From: Pycnococcus provasolii
Lineage: Eukaryota; Chlorophyta; Pseudoscourfieldiophyceae; Pseudoscourfieldiales; Pycnococcaceae
Assembly: GCA_938743325.2 (NCBI GenBank)
Contig: OW568865.1
Location: 310,001-374,000 of the forward strand
Length of the DNA stretch: 64,000 nt
Direction: 5' to 3'
The notes under the pieces were generated by a model. That model was not told the origin of the DNA. It ran no database searches and worked only from the letters and a program-made list of their open reading frames with translations. This document shows, one piece after another, positions 28,141-37,688 of the stretch. The position numbers and the translations under genes were made by a program. Every line of letters starts with the position of its first letter. Position 1 is the first letter of the stretch.

Positions 28141-30218
28141 TTACATTTCAAACAGTACATATTTATCCCACACAATCCTCTTCTCAGTCAAGCCGCCAGG
28201 TAAAAACCACCCACGCGCCCAGCTTGGGGATTGTGCAGCATTTGCATAAGGCAGGCTAGCAAGCAGTTTCCTCGGCTTTCTTGCACCCGCAGCCATCACG
28301 GCATCTGCCGCCTCCACATCGTCCTTCGCACGCACGACAAAGTACGCGCACGACGAAGGGCTGTCGATATATTGCTCGGGAGTCTCCTCGTTGTTTCTGT
28401 TGAACGGCCGACCGACTGTGGACGTCCCCTCGAAGCGCAGTGGCATCAGTGGACCCTTCGCACCACCGGGCATCGGCAGGAACGCAAGCTGAGCACGCTC
28501 CGGCAAGTGAAGCGAGCTGGGGAAGGTGTGCCACTCGGTGTGCACGCACACATTGCCCGTCGCACCGCTCGGCATGTATGCATACAAGTCCACCGCCGAG
28601 CCGTAGTGCAGGCGAAGCGCCACGACGCGTGACACCGACAGAACGGCAAATGCAATCAGTAGCACGGCACCGGCGACGGACGCCAGCATACGGCAGGCGT
28701 ATCGAAGCTTGCGCCACGTGGACGGAAGTATGCCGCTCACAGCATCCGGGAGGAGCGCAAGAGTCAGTGCACCGCCGACGTGAGCGGCGGGATAGACGAC
28801 GTACAGGAAGCGCTCCTCCTTGTGCGGGAGGCGTGAAAGCAGCGCGAACCAAAGGGGGAAGGGCACGGCAGCCGCGAGTGCGCCTAGCGCATCCACGCGA
28901 CGGGCAGCGAAAGCCACGACGAGCGGCGACACGAACGCAAGCGGGAACAGGACGTTCAGCTGCAGGATCGCGTTTCGTACGTAGTAGAGTGCCCCTTCGA
29001 CGCCGTACAGGTCGCTCGCACCGCCGAGGAAATTGTAAGCCAGAAGATTCAGCGGTGACAAATGCGAAAATGGAGTGATCGAAGTTGGTTGCAGTGATTT
29101 GAAGCCATAGTAGTGTGCGTCGACGGCAAATGTGGAGGCGATGGAGGCGAAGGAGGCAACGAGTCCGACGACAACTTTCGAAACGAGCGAGCGACTTGGA
29201 CAGTCAATCAGCACGAGAAGTGCCAGCGGCACAGCAGCGGGCAGAGCGACAGGCCAGCCTGTGTGTGTGTGTGCGTGTGTGTTTGTATGGTGAGTTGAGG
29301 TCCGTCGTTGTGCAAGCGAAACCAAACGAAAGAATGTGATGTTGACGCCGACGTTGGGTAAGGAACGAAACGAAACAGGGTGCTCAGATTGGCTAGGGCG
29401 GATGCGTCGAAGTGAAAGTCCACACGCGTTGGTTTCAGAACCCAGTGCTCTGTTATACTTCGTACAGTCTCTTCCTTGCTCCCTTGTTTGCTTCCCTCCA
29501 ACGTCGGGTACGAAATATCACATCCAAAACACAAAAAAGACGCACCTAGTATGGAACCCACGGCAACACAAGCAATCACACCCAGCGGTTTTCTCTCGAT
29601 GGCAAGTGCCGTGGCGGCGGTAAATCCCAGAGCGGTGAGTGTTCCTGGCAGAAGCTGCGTGGTAGACGTAAACAGCCCCCCTGAGATTAGGAAGAGAAAG
29701 TATGCGTTCGACCCGACGATACGTCCGAATCGGCGGTAGCACGCGGTGATAAGCATAGCCTCCGCGAAACTCGCCCAGAACGCGAGGTGCAGTCTCACGG
29801 CGTGGAACGCGACGCGAGAAGGTGGTAGGAGAGCCGCGGGCCAACCTGCGAGCCAGAGGAAGAGGTACGAACGCAGTGCGTTTTCCGGTGCATATTCCCA
29901 CGTTTGCAAGGCCCTCGAGTTCGCACTTTCTTCCGCATCGTCACCTGCTGTGATGTGCATGAGCGGTTCCCAGTAGTTGTACGTTTCATCGCAGTCGTGG
30001 ATCCCGTTCAAGAATGACGACGGTATGGCTCTGATGATGATAAGCGCGACGAGGACTTTCACGAAAGGCACATTGGAGGCGGCACCATCAGCATCAGCAC
30101 CACCACCATCAGCACCACGGCCGTTACTCTTCTTATTCTTATTCTTATGAGTAGGAGGAGGAGCAGCAGGAGGAGCAGGAGGAGGAGGAGGAGGAGGAGG
30201 AGGGCGACGCGAACGCAT
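28141..30218 (-). CDS. ALG9: ALG9-type alpha-1,2-mannosyltransferase (GT22), two exons
   Basis: Two frames join across an intron at 29259-29545: exon 1 is 29546-30218 and exon 2 is 28141-29258, giving 596 residues, the usual ALG9 size. The splice joins VAVGSIL to GWPVALPAA, matching the family's AGAILGWPF region. Exon 1 has a Pro-rich N terminus then IHDCDETYNYWEPLMHI, the lumenal acidic motif of GT22 enzymes. Exon 2 has HKEERFLYVVYPA, the second hallmark (KEERF). About ten hydrophobic segments fit an ER polytopic enzyme. ALG9 adds mannose from dolichol-P-mannose to the growing lipid-linked oligosaccharide for N-glycosylation. The glycan machinery could serve the many secreted proteins nearby. 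Confidence 0.9.
29259..29545 (-). other. Spliceosomal intron of ALG9
   Basis: 287 nt, GT..AG. The donor reads CTAG|GTGCGT. The acceptor follows a (CA)n run and reads ACACACAG|GCTGG. Splicing rebuilds a Gly codon in the conserved SILGWP segment. It is one of only two introns I can support in the window. Confidence 0.88.
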
Positions 30219-30800
30219 CAAGCCACAAAGACGAAGACGAAGCGCGTGAACGAATATTCGCAGAATGAAGAGGGAAGAGGAGGAGAGCAGGTATGGGCGG
30301 CGCCGCCAGGGTTCCCAAAAGCCTCCCTCAAATCACCTCCTCAAATCTATCCGCAAACAAGAAGTTTAGTTTAGGGGTTCCCTCAACCTCAGAGGGTTCC
30401 CTCCCGGCTCCCGGAGAGTTCGGGGTTTGGGTTCGTTCGGGGTTTGGATTCGTAAATTGTTTTTCAAGCTTCTTCTTCCCTTCTTTCGAATGCCTCCTAG
30501 GAGCCAGCCCAGCCAGCTCTGATTTGCCGACCCTCCCTGACCCTAACCCTCCCTGAAGTCCTGACTGCCTGACGTGCGTGCAACGCCTTCCCAACCCGTG
30601 CGTTGCGTTCGACGCTCCGAGGAATGTTCCCTCTTCTGATCTTTTCATCTCTTTTCTTTCGAACTCTTCGCATGTTTATGTCATGTCATGTCGCGGGTCA
30701 TGAGTCCTAGGGAGCATGTTGGTTTGGTTGGTTTGGTTTGGTCTCCTCGGCGTCTACTTCCTGGGGGCACTGCACGCCTCTTAGATTCATTCTTTGAATC
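30219..30800. other. Intergenic region between ALG9 and the secreted pair
   Basis: 582 nt. The left part is GGGGTTTGG/GGTTCCC-rich, with one CCCTAACCCT telomeric motif at 30541-30550. From about 30607 to the gene start it is the promoter copy shared with the second secreted gene. Confidence 0.6.
30607..30800. promoter_or_regulatory. Duplicated promoter of secreted gene copy 1
   Basis: This stretch is nearly identical to 32331-32541 upstream of copy 2, apart from small indels. Shared elements are TTCGACGCTCCGAGG, ATGTCATGTCATGTCGCGG, the GGTTTGGTTGGTTTGG tract, and ATTCATTCTTTGAATC just before the ATG. Confidence 0.75.
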
Positions 30801-31760
30801 ATGGCGACGAAAATTGTCGCACTAGTAGGTCTTTCAGTGGTAACACTCGGCGCGAATGCGAAGCCGTATGGTGGTGGCGGCTACTACGGAAAGTACGGTG
30901 GTGGCAAGTACGGCGGCGTCTCGGACTCGTACGATGACGGCTACTACAAAGGAAGCAAGTACGGCGGCGTCTCGGACTCGTACGATGACGGCTACTACAA
31001 AGGAAGCAAGTACGGCGGGTACGGGTACAATGCGCCGAAGCCGAAGGTCAGTTGGTGGAAGCCTTGGTCGTGGAAGTACGCGAAGAAGAGCTACAGCTAC
31101 GGCGACGAGTACGAGTACGGCTACGACAACGGCTTGACGAAGGCGGACTTGAGGGAGGCGGCGCACGCGTACGTCGGACTGAGTGAGACGCTCAAACTAG
31201 ATGAGTTCAGGGCTGTTCCTATGCCTCCGAATACTACTACTACAGAGGCGGCTATTCCGAATCAAGCCCCTAACCAGTTTGAGTGCACGTGCGGTTGCAA
31301 CGTCGGACATCAAGCCTTTGCGTGCATATCGTTCGTCTTTGACAAGGATGGCAACGAGCTTCCCCCTCCTGATGTTGGAGAGCTTTCCGCTCTTCAGAAT
31401 GTCTACCAGCCAGTGGAAAATAATAAGTTCATTGGCACATCGCAGACAATTCTCACCAATACTAGTCCCTCAAATATAACAGTAAAATCAACAACAAGGC
31501 TCCAGGGCAATTCAATGCCGCACTATGCTGGTGGCATGCGCATCAACACGATCACGGCAACGTCCGTTCAGTTCACCGACCCTAACGCCCCTATGGACTT
31601 TCAAAGGGCGCCCCTCACGCAGGTGCAGAAGCAGAGTAAAGTGTTTTGTGACGGTCCGCAGGCTGTGATTGTCGAATGCTCATTGCGTTGCGATCAGGCG
31701 GTGGACGATGAGCTGTTGGAGGAGAACGAGTTTGCGCAGAAGTGCCTTGTTTCACCTTAG
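30801..31760 (+). CDS. Secreted Gly/Tyr-rich Cys-containing protein, tandem copy 1
   Basis: 319 residues. Signal peptide 1-20 (VALVGLSVVTLGANA). A Gly/Tyr/Lys segment (21-78) contains a perfect 17-residue tandem repeat (KYGGVSDSYDDGYYKGS at 36-52 and 53-69). A basic Trp-rich patch follows (VSWWKPWSWKYAKKSYSYG). From about residue 115 a folded-looking domain has Cys in ECTCGCN, FAC, VFCDG, VECSLRC and QKC, likely disulfide-bonded, and three N-glycosylation sequons in its middle (NTS, NIT and similar). The N-terminal part recalls structural extracellular proteins with Tyr cross-linking. No family is recognised. Copy 2 starts 1741 nt downstream and is almost identical over about 870 nt. Confidence 0.8.
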   Translation: MATKIVALVGLSVVTLGANAKPYGGGGYYGKYGGGKYGGVSDSYDDGYYKGSKYGGVSDSYDDGYYKGSKYGGYGYNAPKPKVSWWKPWSWKYAKKSYSYGDEYEYGYDNGLTKADLREAAHAYVGLSETLKLDEFRAVPMPPNTTTTEAAIPNQAPNQFECTCGCNVGHQAFACISFVFDKDGNELPPPDVGELSALQNVYQPVENNKFIGTSQTILTNTSPSNITVKSTTRLQGNSMPHYAGGMRINTITATSVQFTDPNAPMDFQRAPLTQVQKQSKVFCDGPQAVIVECSLRCDQAVDDELLEENEFAQKCLVSP

Positions 31761-32252
31761 GCGCTTCTTCAATCGTACTTGGAGCATCGTTGCATCATTT
31801 TTTTAATTTTTAGGAGTGCGGCACTTGGAATGTGTGGTATGTGTTGCGTCGAACGCAGGGGCTTGAAGGGAAATAGGATTAGAAACTTTTTTTGGAATAT
31901 TTGTTTATAATGTATTTATAATATTTATTTTGGAATCGTCCTGCTCTAAGTGCACTTTAGTTTACTTTGTCCAATCACATCACTCACATTCACTGGTCAT
32001 TCAGGCCTTTTGAGTCCTGAGCGCGTATTTATATTTTACATTCTCCGCACGCTTTCTGTGTGGGTGGTGGACCAGCTCCAATTAACACGCAAATAGCGGT
32101 GTTGTTTTTCTCAGTGACTTTATGTGACTTACTTCGTGACGGAGGTGGGAGGGTGAGGTGAAGCGAGGGTCCGTCTGGTGTTGAGTTGTTAGGGTTTTAC
32201 GGGCTAGGGTTAGTGAGGGTGAGGGGGGGCGCAGTGGTTTCTTCTCTTCTCT

Positions 32253-32255
<3 letters not shown>

Positions 32256-32284
<29 letters not shown>
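32256..32284. repeat. Poly-C run of 29
   Basis: An uninterrupted run of 29 C between the tandem secreted genes, about 260 nt upstream of copy 2. The opposite strand is G29, which could form a quadruplex. The length should be treated as approximate because such runs slip during sequencing. Confidence 0.85.
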
Positions 32285-32285
<1 letters not shown>

Positions 32286-32330
32286 CTTCCAAGGCCCAAA
32301 CCAACCGCCCTGGAGGCTGGAACCAGACCG

Positions 32331-32541
32331 TTCGACGCTCCGAGGAATGCACGTTCCTGTTCCTGTTCCCTCTTCTCTTTTCATCTCTTTTCTTTCGAAC
32401 TCTTCGCATGTTTACAGTATGTCATGTCATGTCGCGGGTCATGAGTCCTAGGGAGCATGTTGGTTTGGTTGGTTTGGTTTGGTCTCCTCGGCGTCTACTT
32501 CCTGGGGGCACTGCACGCCTCTTAGATTCATTCTTTGAATC
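32331..32541. promoter_or_regulatory. Duplicated promoter of secreted gene copy 2
   Basis: The counterpart of 30607-30800. It differs mainly by an extra GTTCCTGTTCC segment and an ACAGT insertion. The conservation continues without a break into the coding sequence. Confidence 0.75.
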
Positions 32542-33570
32542 ATGGCGACGAAAATTGTCGCACTAGTAGGTCTTTCAGTGGTAACACTCGGCGCGAATGC
32601 GAAGCCGTATGGTGGTGGCGGCTACTACGGAAAGTACGGTGGTGGCAAGTACGGCGGCGTCTCGGACTCGTACGATGACGGCTACTACAAAGGAAGCAAG
32701 TACGGCGGCGTCTCGGACTCGTACGATGACGGCTACTACAAAGGAAGCAAGTACGGCGGGTACGGGTACAATGCGCCGAAGCCGAAGGTCAGCTGGTGGA
32801 AGCCTTGGTCGTGGAAGTACGCGAAGAAGAGCTACAGCTACGGCGACGAGTACGAGTACGGCTACGACAACGGCTTGACGAAGGCGGACTTGAGGGAGGC
32901 GGCGCACGCGTACGTCGGACTGAGTGAGACGCTCAAACTAGATGAGTTCAGGGCTGTTCCTATGCCTCCGAATACTACTACTACAGAGGCGGCTATTCCG
33001 AATCAAGCCCCTAACCAGTTTGAGTGCACGTGCGGTTGCAACGTCGGACATCTAGCCTTTGCGTGCATATCGTTCGTCTTTGACAAGGATGGCAACGAGC
33101 TTCCCCCTCCTGATGTTGGAGAGCTTTCCGCTCTTCAGAATGTCTACCAGCCAGTGGAAAATAATAAGTTCATTGGCACATCGCAGACAATTCTCACCAA
33201 TACTAGTCCCTCAAATATAACAGTAAAATCAACAACAAGGCTCCAGGGCAATTCAATGCCGCACTATGCTGGTGGCATGCGCATCAACACGATCACGGCA
33301 ACGTCCGTTCAGTTCACCGACCCTAACGCCCCTATGGACTTTCAAAGGGCGCCCCTCACGCAGGTGCAGAAGCAGAGTAAAGTGTTTTGTGACGGTCCGC
33401 AGGCTGTGATTGACGAATGCAAATTGCGTTGCAATAAGGCGGTGGACGATGAGCTGTTGGAGAGGAACGAGTTTGAGCAGAAGTGCTGGTTCCTACCACG
33501 CAATATCCCCGTTATTGGGGATACCGTTTTCCGGGGGCCGTTCTTTTTCGGAGGTATCGGGTTGAGATAG
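32542..33570 (+). CDS. Secreted Gly/Tyr-rich Cys-containing protein, tandem copy 2 with different tail
   Basis: 342 residues. Almost identical to copy 1 through residue ~290, with only a handful of changes noticed (for example Gln to Leu in the GHQAFAC segment, here GHLAFAC). The C-terminal part then differs: VIDECKLRCNKAVDDELLE is followed by CWFLPRNIPVIGDTVFRG and a hydrophobic FFFGGIGLR end. Copy 1 stops at KCLVSP. The new tail is encoded by sequence that shares short repeats (ATACCGTT, CCCCGTTATTGGGG) with the following spacer. It therefore looks like a read-in of non-coding DNA after the duplication border. Signal peptide, tandem 17-mers and Cys are kept. Confidence 0.8.
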   Translation: MATKIVALVGLSVVTLGANAKPYGGGGYYGKYGGGKYGGVSDSYDDGYYKGSKYGGVSDSYDDGYYKGSKYGGYGYNAPKPKVSWWKPWSWKYAKKSYSYGDEYEYGYDNGLTKADLREAAHAYVGLSETLKLDEFRAVPMPPNTTTTEAAIPNQAPNQFECTCGCNVGHLAFACISFVFDKDGNELPPPDVGELSALQNVYQPVENNKFIGTSQTILTNTSPSNITVKSTTRLQGNSMPHYAGGMRINTITATSVQFTDPNAPMDFQRAPLTQVQKQSKVFCDGPQAVIDECKLRCNKAVDDELLERNEFEQKCWFLPRNIPVIGDTVFRGPFFFGGIGLR

Positions 33571-33928
33571 GTGGATGAGATACCGTTCTTTTTTTAATTT
33601 TGGTTAGGAGGTATTAGCGAAAATTCCGGTGAAGCGACATTACAGTAACTAAGGTAGGAAGCCTAGGGAAACCTCCTAATCATATTAACCTTACTACCCG
33701 GTCAGCCGGTAGGGAAACCTCCTATTACTTCCTACCGCTCTTTCTCAGTAACTTGTCGCGTTTTCTCCTTCTTCCGCTTCCGAAATCCAAACTAAACTTC
33801 TCCTTCTTCCTTCTTCCTTCTTTGCTTCGCGCCTCCCAAACTGAAACCTGAAACCTCCCTCCCCCCCGGTCCCGGTCCCGACAGCCCAGCCCGAGTCCGA
33901 CCGACGTGGAGTTGCATCCCACGCATTT
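33571..33928. other. Intergenic region with short inverted and direct repeats
   Basis: 358 nt. GGTAGGAAG at 33652-33660 is the exact inverse complement of CTTCCTACC at 33730-33738. Inside lie two direct copies of a 15-nt TAGGGAAACCTCCTA near 33663 and 33709. The right part is CTTCTTC-rich and leads to RAD51B. Confidence 0.6.
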
Positions 33929-35038
33929 ATGGCGCACCACCCGGCTCTGCCCCCTCCGTCCGGCGACCGCGCACTCAAGCGCATCGCCGCGACGTGGACA
34001 CCACGCGTGTCAATGTCCGACGACGCGCACGTGGAACAACCACACCTAGCGCGCATCGTCGACCGACTCGCCATTAGGGGAGTCACCATGGCGTCGGACG
34101 TCCTGTGCCGATCGTGGCTCGACATCGCGCACCTCGCAGACGTCGACCGAACGACGGCGAAACTGCTGCAAACGGAAGTCGCACAGGCAATATGCCCCAG
34201 ACCGCAGTGCGCGCTCGACATCGTCAAGGGCAAGAGGATCACAATACCAACGCAAATACCCACGCTCGACGACAGCCTGAGGGGGGGCATTCACGTCGGA
34301 CACGTCACAGAACTCGTCGGGCCTGCAGGCGCAGGCAAGACGCAGTTCTGCCTAAGCCTGGCAGCCACCGCGGCGGCACCAGCCACACACAACGGGCTCG
34401 AAACGGGCGTGCTGTACGTAGACACGGAGCGGCGATTCTCTGCGAGCCGCGTGCTTGAAATTGCCCGCACGAGGCTCAACGTCACAGACCACCAAGACGC
34501 CACGTCGCTCGCGGATCGCATCGCCGTCGTGCGCACGGAAAATATTGAAGACCTGCGAAGCCGAGTGGCATGGCTCCAGACAAGCCTCGGCGCGGTGGAA
34601 GGTGGCGTGCGCCTCGTCGTCATCGACAGCGTCGCAGCCATGGCGCGCTGCTCGTCGAAGAACGACGCGGGGATTCCTGACACGGAGACGCTCGGCGTGC
34701 TCGCAGCGTCTCTCAAGAGGCTTGCCGACGTGTTCGGCGTCGCGGTCGTCGTGACGAATCAGGTGGCGTCGCGAGCGACGAGCAGCGCTCGCGTTGGCGC
34801 GTGCGACGACGAGGACATTGTCGCGGCTCTGGGAATTCAGTGGGCACACGGCGTCAACGTGCGAGTTGCCATGGACTTTCAGGGTGCACTCGCGGAGCAG
34901 CGTGCATGCACCGCGGCGACAGGATTGGAGTTGCACCGAGGACGACAGCGATGGCTTGAGGTGGCGAAGTGTCCACATGCGCACTGCGCACGTGTTGCGT
35001 ATCGAGTGACGGAGCGTGGCGTCGAGGAGATTGTGTGA
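33929..35038 (+). CDS. RAD51B: RAD51 paralogue RAD51B
   Basis: 369 residues. The order of motifs matches plant RAD51B: helical N-terminal domain; IPTLDDSLRGGI; VTELVGPAGAGKTQFCL (Walker A, residues 131-138); VLYVDTERRFSASRVLEIA; RLVVIDSVAAM (Walker B, 229-234); VAVVVTNQV; then VAALGIQWAHGVNVRV and the terminal WLEVAKCPHAHCARVAYRV. The tract before the Walker A (ICPRPQCALDIV) also matches the RAD51B linker. RAD51B acts in the BCDX2 paralogue complex that helps RAD51 load during homologous recombination. A Cys/His-containing insertion near the end is unusual. It converges on the flavoprotein gene with a 166-nt gap. Confidence 0.88.
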   Translation: MAHHPALPPPSGDRALKRIAATWTPRVSMSDDAHVEQPHLARIVDRLAIRGVTMASDVLCRSWLDIAHLADVDRTTAKLLQTEVAQAICPRPQCALDIVKGKRITIPTQIPTLDDSLRGGIHVGHVTELVGPAGAGKTQFCLSLAATAAAPATHNGLETGVLYVDTERRFSASRVLEIARTRLNVTDHQDATSLADRIAVVRTENIEDLRSRVAWLQTSLGAVEGGVRLVVIDSVAAMARCSSKNDAGIPDTETLGVLAASLKRLADVFGVAVVVTNQVASRATSSARVGACDDEDIVAALGIQWAHGVNVRVAMDFQGALAEQRACTAATGLELHRGRQRWLEVAKCPHAHCARVAYRVTERGVEEIV

Positions 35039-35204
35039 TCTGCCGCAGGCGCTAGGTAGTTGTAACTTTTGTTGTAACATTTGTGTGATAGAACAACATT
35101 TTGTACCAAGAACATTGTGGCTGGGCTGCGTGGGCAACAATTTTTGAACTCCAACTTTGTCTCACGCCAAGCCTCATAGGATGATGACGGATGGACGGTC
35201 ATAT

Positions 35205-36887
35205 TTAGCGGTTGGTGTATCCCGGCGCGGCTGGGCAATCACTGCGGCGTCCTCCCGCTTGGCACTGGCAGCCAGGTCCGTGCTGGTACTTGTGCTCGGC
35301 AGAGCAGCAGCTCTCCAAGTTGCTTCCCTGCCAGCTAAACACCGCACCGGAATCCGCGAACTTGTTCTTCGGATCGAGCGCCATCGCCGCACATCCAAAG
35401 TCGCACCACGTGTTGGGATACTCCTCGGCGCCATCCCAGCATCCGGCATCTGGCCAGCCAGCTTTACCCCAGTGAAGGCGCGAGCCAGCGCAACGTTCGT
35501 CACTGCGGAAGTACGCCATCACCTGCTTAAAGCCGGTATTAATTATGCGCCCTTGCACATAGAAGAGATAGTCCTCGATGTTGATGTAGAGACGCGGCCC
35601 GTCCTCCGTCTGCGACAGCAGGCCTTCCTCCTGGCTGACGAAGCGCACAAGTGCCGGTGAAAAGAAGCTCTGCGAAATAGCAATATTGCGACGAAGCAAG
35701 TCGCGCAGCCCATTGAAGCAGTTTCCCATCGTGGAGAAGGGCACGGAAATCTCGTACTGGTCGTACATGTTCACGCGGTGCATCTCGTACAGCGGCTCGG
35801 TCATCGTGATGAACGAGTCCCTCGCCTCGGCGACGCTCGTCGATACCACGCTGCGAATCGCAGGATCCAGGAACGTGCTGAAACCTTGGCTCTGCAGAAT
35901 CAGCGGTCCCGGATTCGGCACCTGTGGGATGACCATGGGTGCCCTCTCAGCCTTGCTTCGATCCTGCCTCGTTGCCTCGAGTCGCTCAAACTGCACGTGG
36001 AACACGCGTCCCTGCTGGATCCACCAAAGGAACTGCGTTTCGTTGAGTGCCGGCGACAGCTTGCCCTCCTCATTCCAAAGGCGCTGACCTTCGTTGATGG
36101 CGTTGAACATCACGGACTGCAGCCGGTCGTTCATCTCACGTCGCACGCGCATCTCCGGAACAAGCCTGAGCTTCACCTTCGTGATGACGCCAAGTCGTCC
36201 GGCTGAGACGCGAGCGGCGCGCATGAGCTGCGGGTGCGTATCTGGCGTGAGGTTCACGAGCGTTCCGTTCGCGAGTACCATCTCAACACCAAGGAGTTGC
36301 TTTTCGGAGCTGAAGCTTCCGTACTCGAGGCTGCTGCCGTGCGTTCCTGTGGCGACCGCCCCTCCGATGGTCTGGTCGATGAACCACGAGAATGCTGGCA
36401 GCGTGTATCCGGACCCATCTCCAAATTCGCTGAGGTAGTTGAGTAGATCGCGCGTCTTTACGCCGGCGTCGACTAACACGGTGAGGTTCTCCTCATCGAC
36501 GATAATCTGTTTGGGTGAGATGGTTCGCAGTTGAACGTTGACGCTATCTTTTCCACCACCACCATTGCTTGTGAAGACTGTGTTCGCTTCCGCTTCCGGA
36601 GCAGCAGCAGCACTTTGTGCGGACGCGGGGCAGAAGTGCTGCGTGTTCCAGCTGTGTCCGAGTCCATTGGCACGCACGTGTTTAGCTTGTTTGACGAGCG
36701 TTTGCAGTTGTTCGATTGTGCGCGGTCGTCCTATGTAGACATCCGACGGGCACTGCCAAACGTTCTGGAAGTTACTGAGATCGCGAGGGACGGTCGCCAG
36801 CGAGACTTCGGCGAAGGAAGATGAGAGCAGAACGACCATCATCATCATCATCATCGAGAAGGTCATCTTCATCATCATCATCTTCAT
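35205..36887 (-). CDS. Secreted FAD-linked sugar-lactone oxidase-like protein
   Basis: 560 residues from ATG 36887; the upstream in-frame extension to 37049 is rejected. A Met-rich hydrophobic signal peptide ends near residue 32. The VAO/PCMH fold is shown by RPRTIEQLQTLVKQA, ANGLGHSWN (His78 is where gulonolactone/arabinonolactone oxidases bind FAD covalently), FIDQTIGGAVATGTHGSS and GRLGVITKVKL. The C-terminal ALO-type domain has RLHWGKAGWP, the HWGK motif of the L-gulonolactone/D-arabinono-lactone oxidase family. A Cys-rich tail (CCSAEHKYQHGPGCQCQ) is an addition of unknown use. Ascorbate-type synthesis or extracellular sugar oxidation producing peroxide are both possible; the substrate is not decided by sequence. 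Confidence 0.82.
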   Translation of the reverse strand: MKMMMMKMTFSMMMMMMVVLLSSSFAEVSLATVPRDLSNFQNVWQCPSDVYIGRPRTIEQLQTLVKQAKHVRANGLGHSWNTQHFCPASAQSAAAAPEAEANTVFTSNGGGGKDSVNVQLRTISPKQIIVDEENLTVLVDAGVKTRDLLNYLSEFGDGSGYTLPAFSWFIDQTIGGAVATGTHGSSLEYGSFSSEKQLLGVEMVLANGTLVNLTPDTHPQLMRAARVSAGRLGVITKVKLRLVPEMRVRREMNDRLQSVMFNAINEGQRLWNEEGKLSPALNETQFLWWIQQGRVFHVQFERLEATRQDRSKAERAPMVIPQVPNPGPLILQSQGFSTFLDPAIRSVVSTSVAEARDSFITMTEPLYEMHRVNMYDQYEISVPFSTMGNCFNGLRDLLRRNIAISQSFFSPALVRFVSQEEGLLSQTEDGPRLYINIEDYLFYVQGRIINTGFKQVMAYFRSDERCAGSRLHWGKAGWPDAGCWDGAEEYPNTWCDFGCAAMALDPKNKFADSGAVFSWQGSNLESCCSAEHKYQHGPGCQCQAGGRRSDCPAAPGYTNR

Positions 36888-37688
36888 CACAGGCAGTGAT
36901 TGAGGTGTTGTGATTGACAAAACACGAACAAAAACAGTTACGTGACGGAGGGGAGGGGACAGGCAGACAGGGGAGGGGGTGTGGCTCAGATCAGAGGGAA
37001 AACCAAACGTTCCTAAACGACCCTTTCCACCGTACAAACTTGACATCACAAAAAATAACGACGATTAACCGTCTCCTTCTACCCTGGGTGGGGATCTGTC
37101 CCAGAGACACCTTTTAAATCACATTCTTCCCCTTGTTTGGTTTTGTTTTTGGGTCCCCTTCGTTTGGGGGGGGAGTTCCCCTTCCCTTCCCTTCCCTTCC
37201 CAGAAGGAAGGGGGAGGGAGGCTCAGGGAGTCGTCCGAGGATTCCCACTTTCCCAGTACCCTGTAACCGACTCGTCACGCACTTTCCGCTCCGAAGGTAA
37301 GAGTAAACTTTACTGTAGTCGTCGATTTCTTCCTACTATCGTAATGCAGTGTTTTGTCACAGTCTTTGCGATGTATGTACCGGGTGGTATGGAGTTGTGG
37401 TAGTTACTTACAGTTGGTACGGACATGTATGTGTTGACCAGGCTGCTCGGGATCATATTCTTACAGGTACAAGTTGCAACTGCGCATTGGGAGACCTGTG
37501 CGCAAGAGAGAGTCGTTGCTTATTGTCCTTTTTTATTCAAAAACGCGCAGTGAATGGCACCGGTGAATGGGCTGAATGGTGAACGTGAATGGTGTGAATG
37601 GACGACCGTTGGACAAACTAAAGTGCAACTTCATTCCTGAATGAGGGATCTCAGAAAAAAAAAAAAGTTCAGACGTACAGTTACGTCC
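36888..37688. other. Intergenic region with (CTTCC)n and a recurrent 15-mer
   Basis: 801 nt with no credible gene. It has a CTTCC pentamer run near 37180-37200 followed by its inverted GGAAGG counterpart. GTAAACTTTACTGTA at 37303-37317 is the exact complement of a 15-mer at 42197-42211. TGAATGG repeats occur near 37550-37600. Confidence 0.6.

Larger units (their letters stand above)
31761..32541. other. Intergenic region between the tandem secreted genes
   Basis: 781 nt. The left part is AT-rich (31795-32050) and may hold the 3' end and polyadenylation region of copy 1. Then come TTAGGG-like motifs near 32188-32215, a run of 29 C at 32256-32284, and the duplicated promoter 32331-32541. Confidence 0.6.

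Noticed and set aside
35140-35174. ORFs antisense to RAD51B and the flavoprotein (for example 34352-35140)
   Set aside because: They are arginine- and histidine-rich mirror frames of GC-rich coding DNA.
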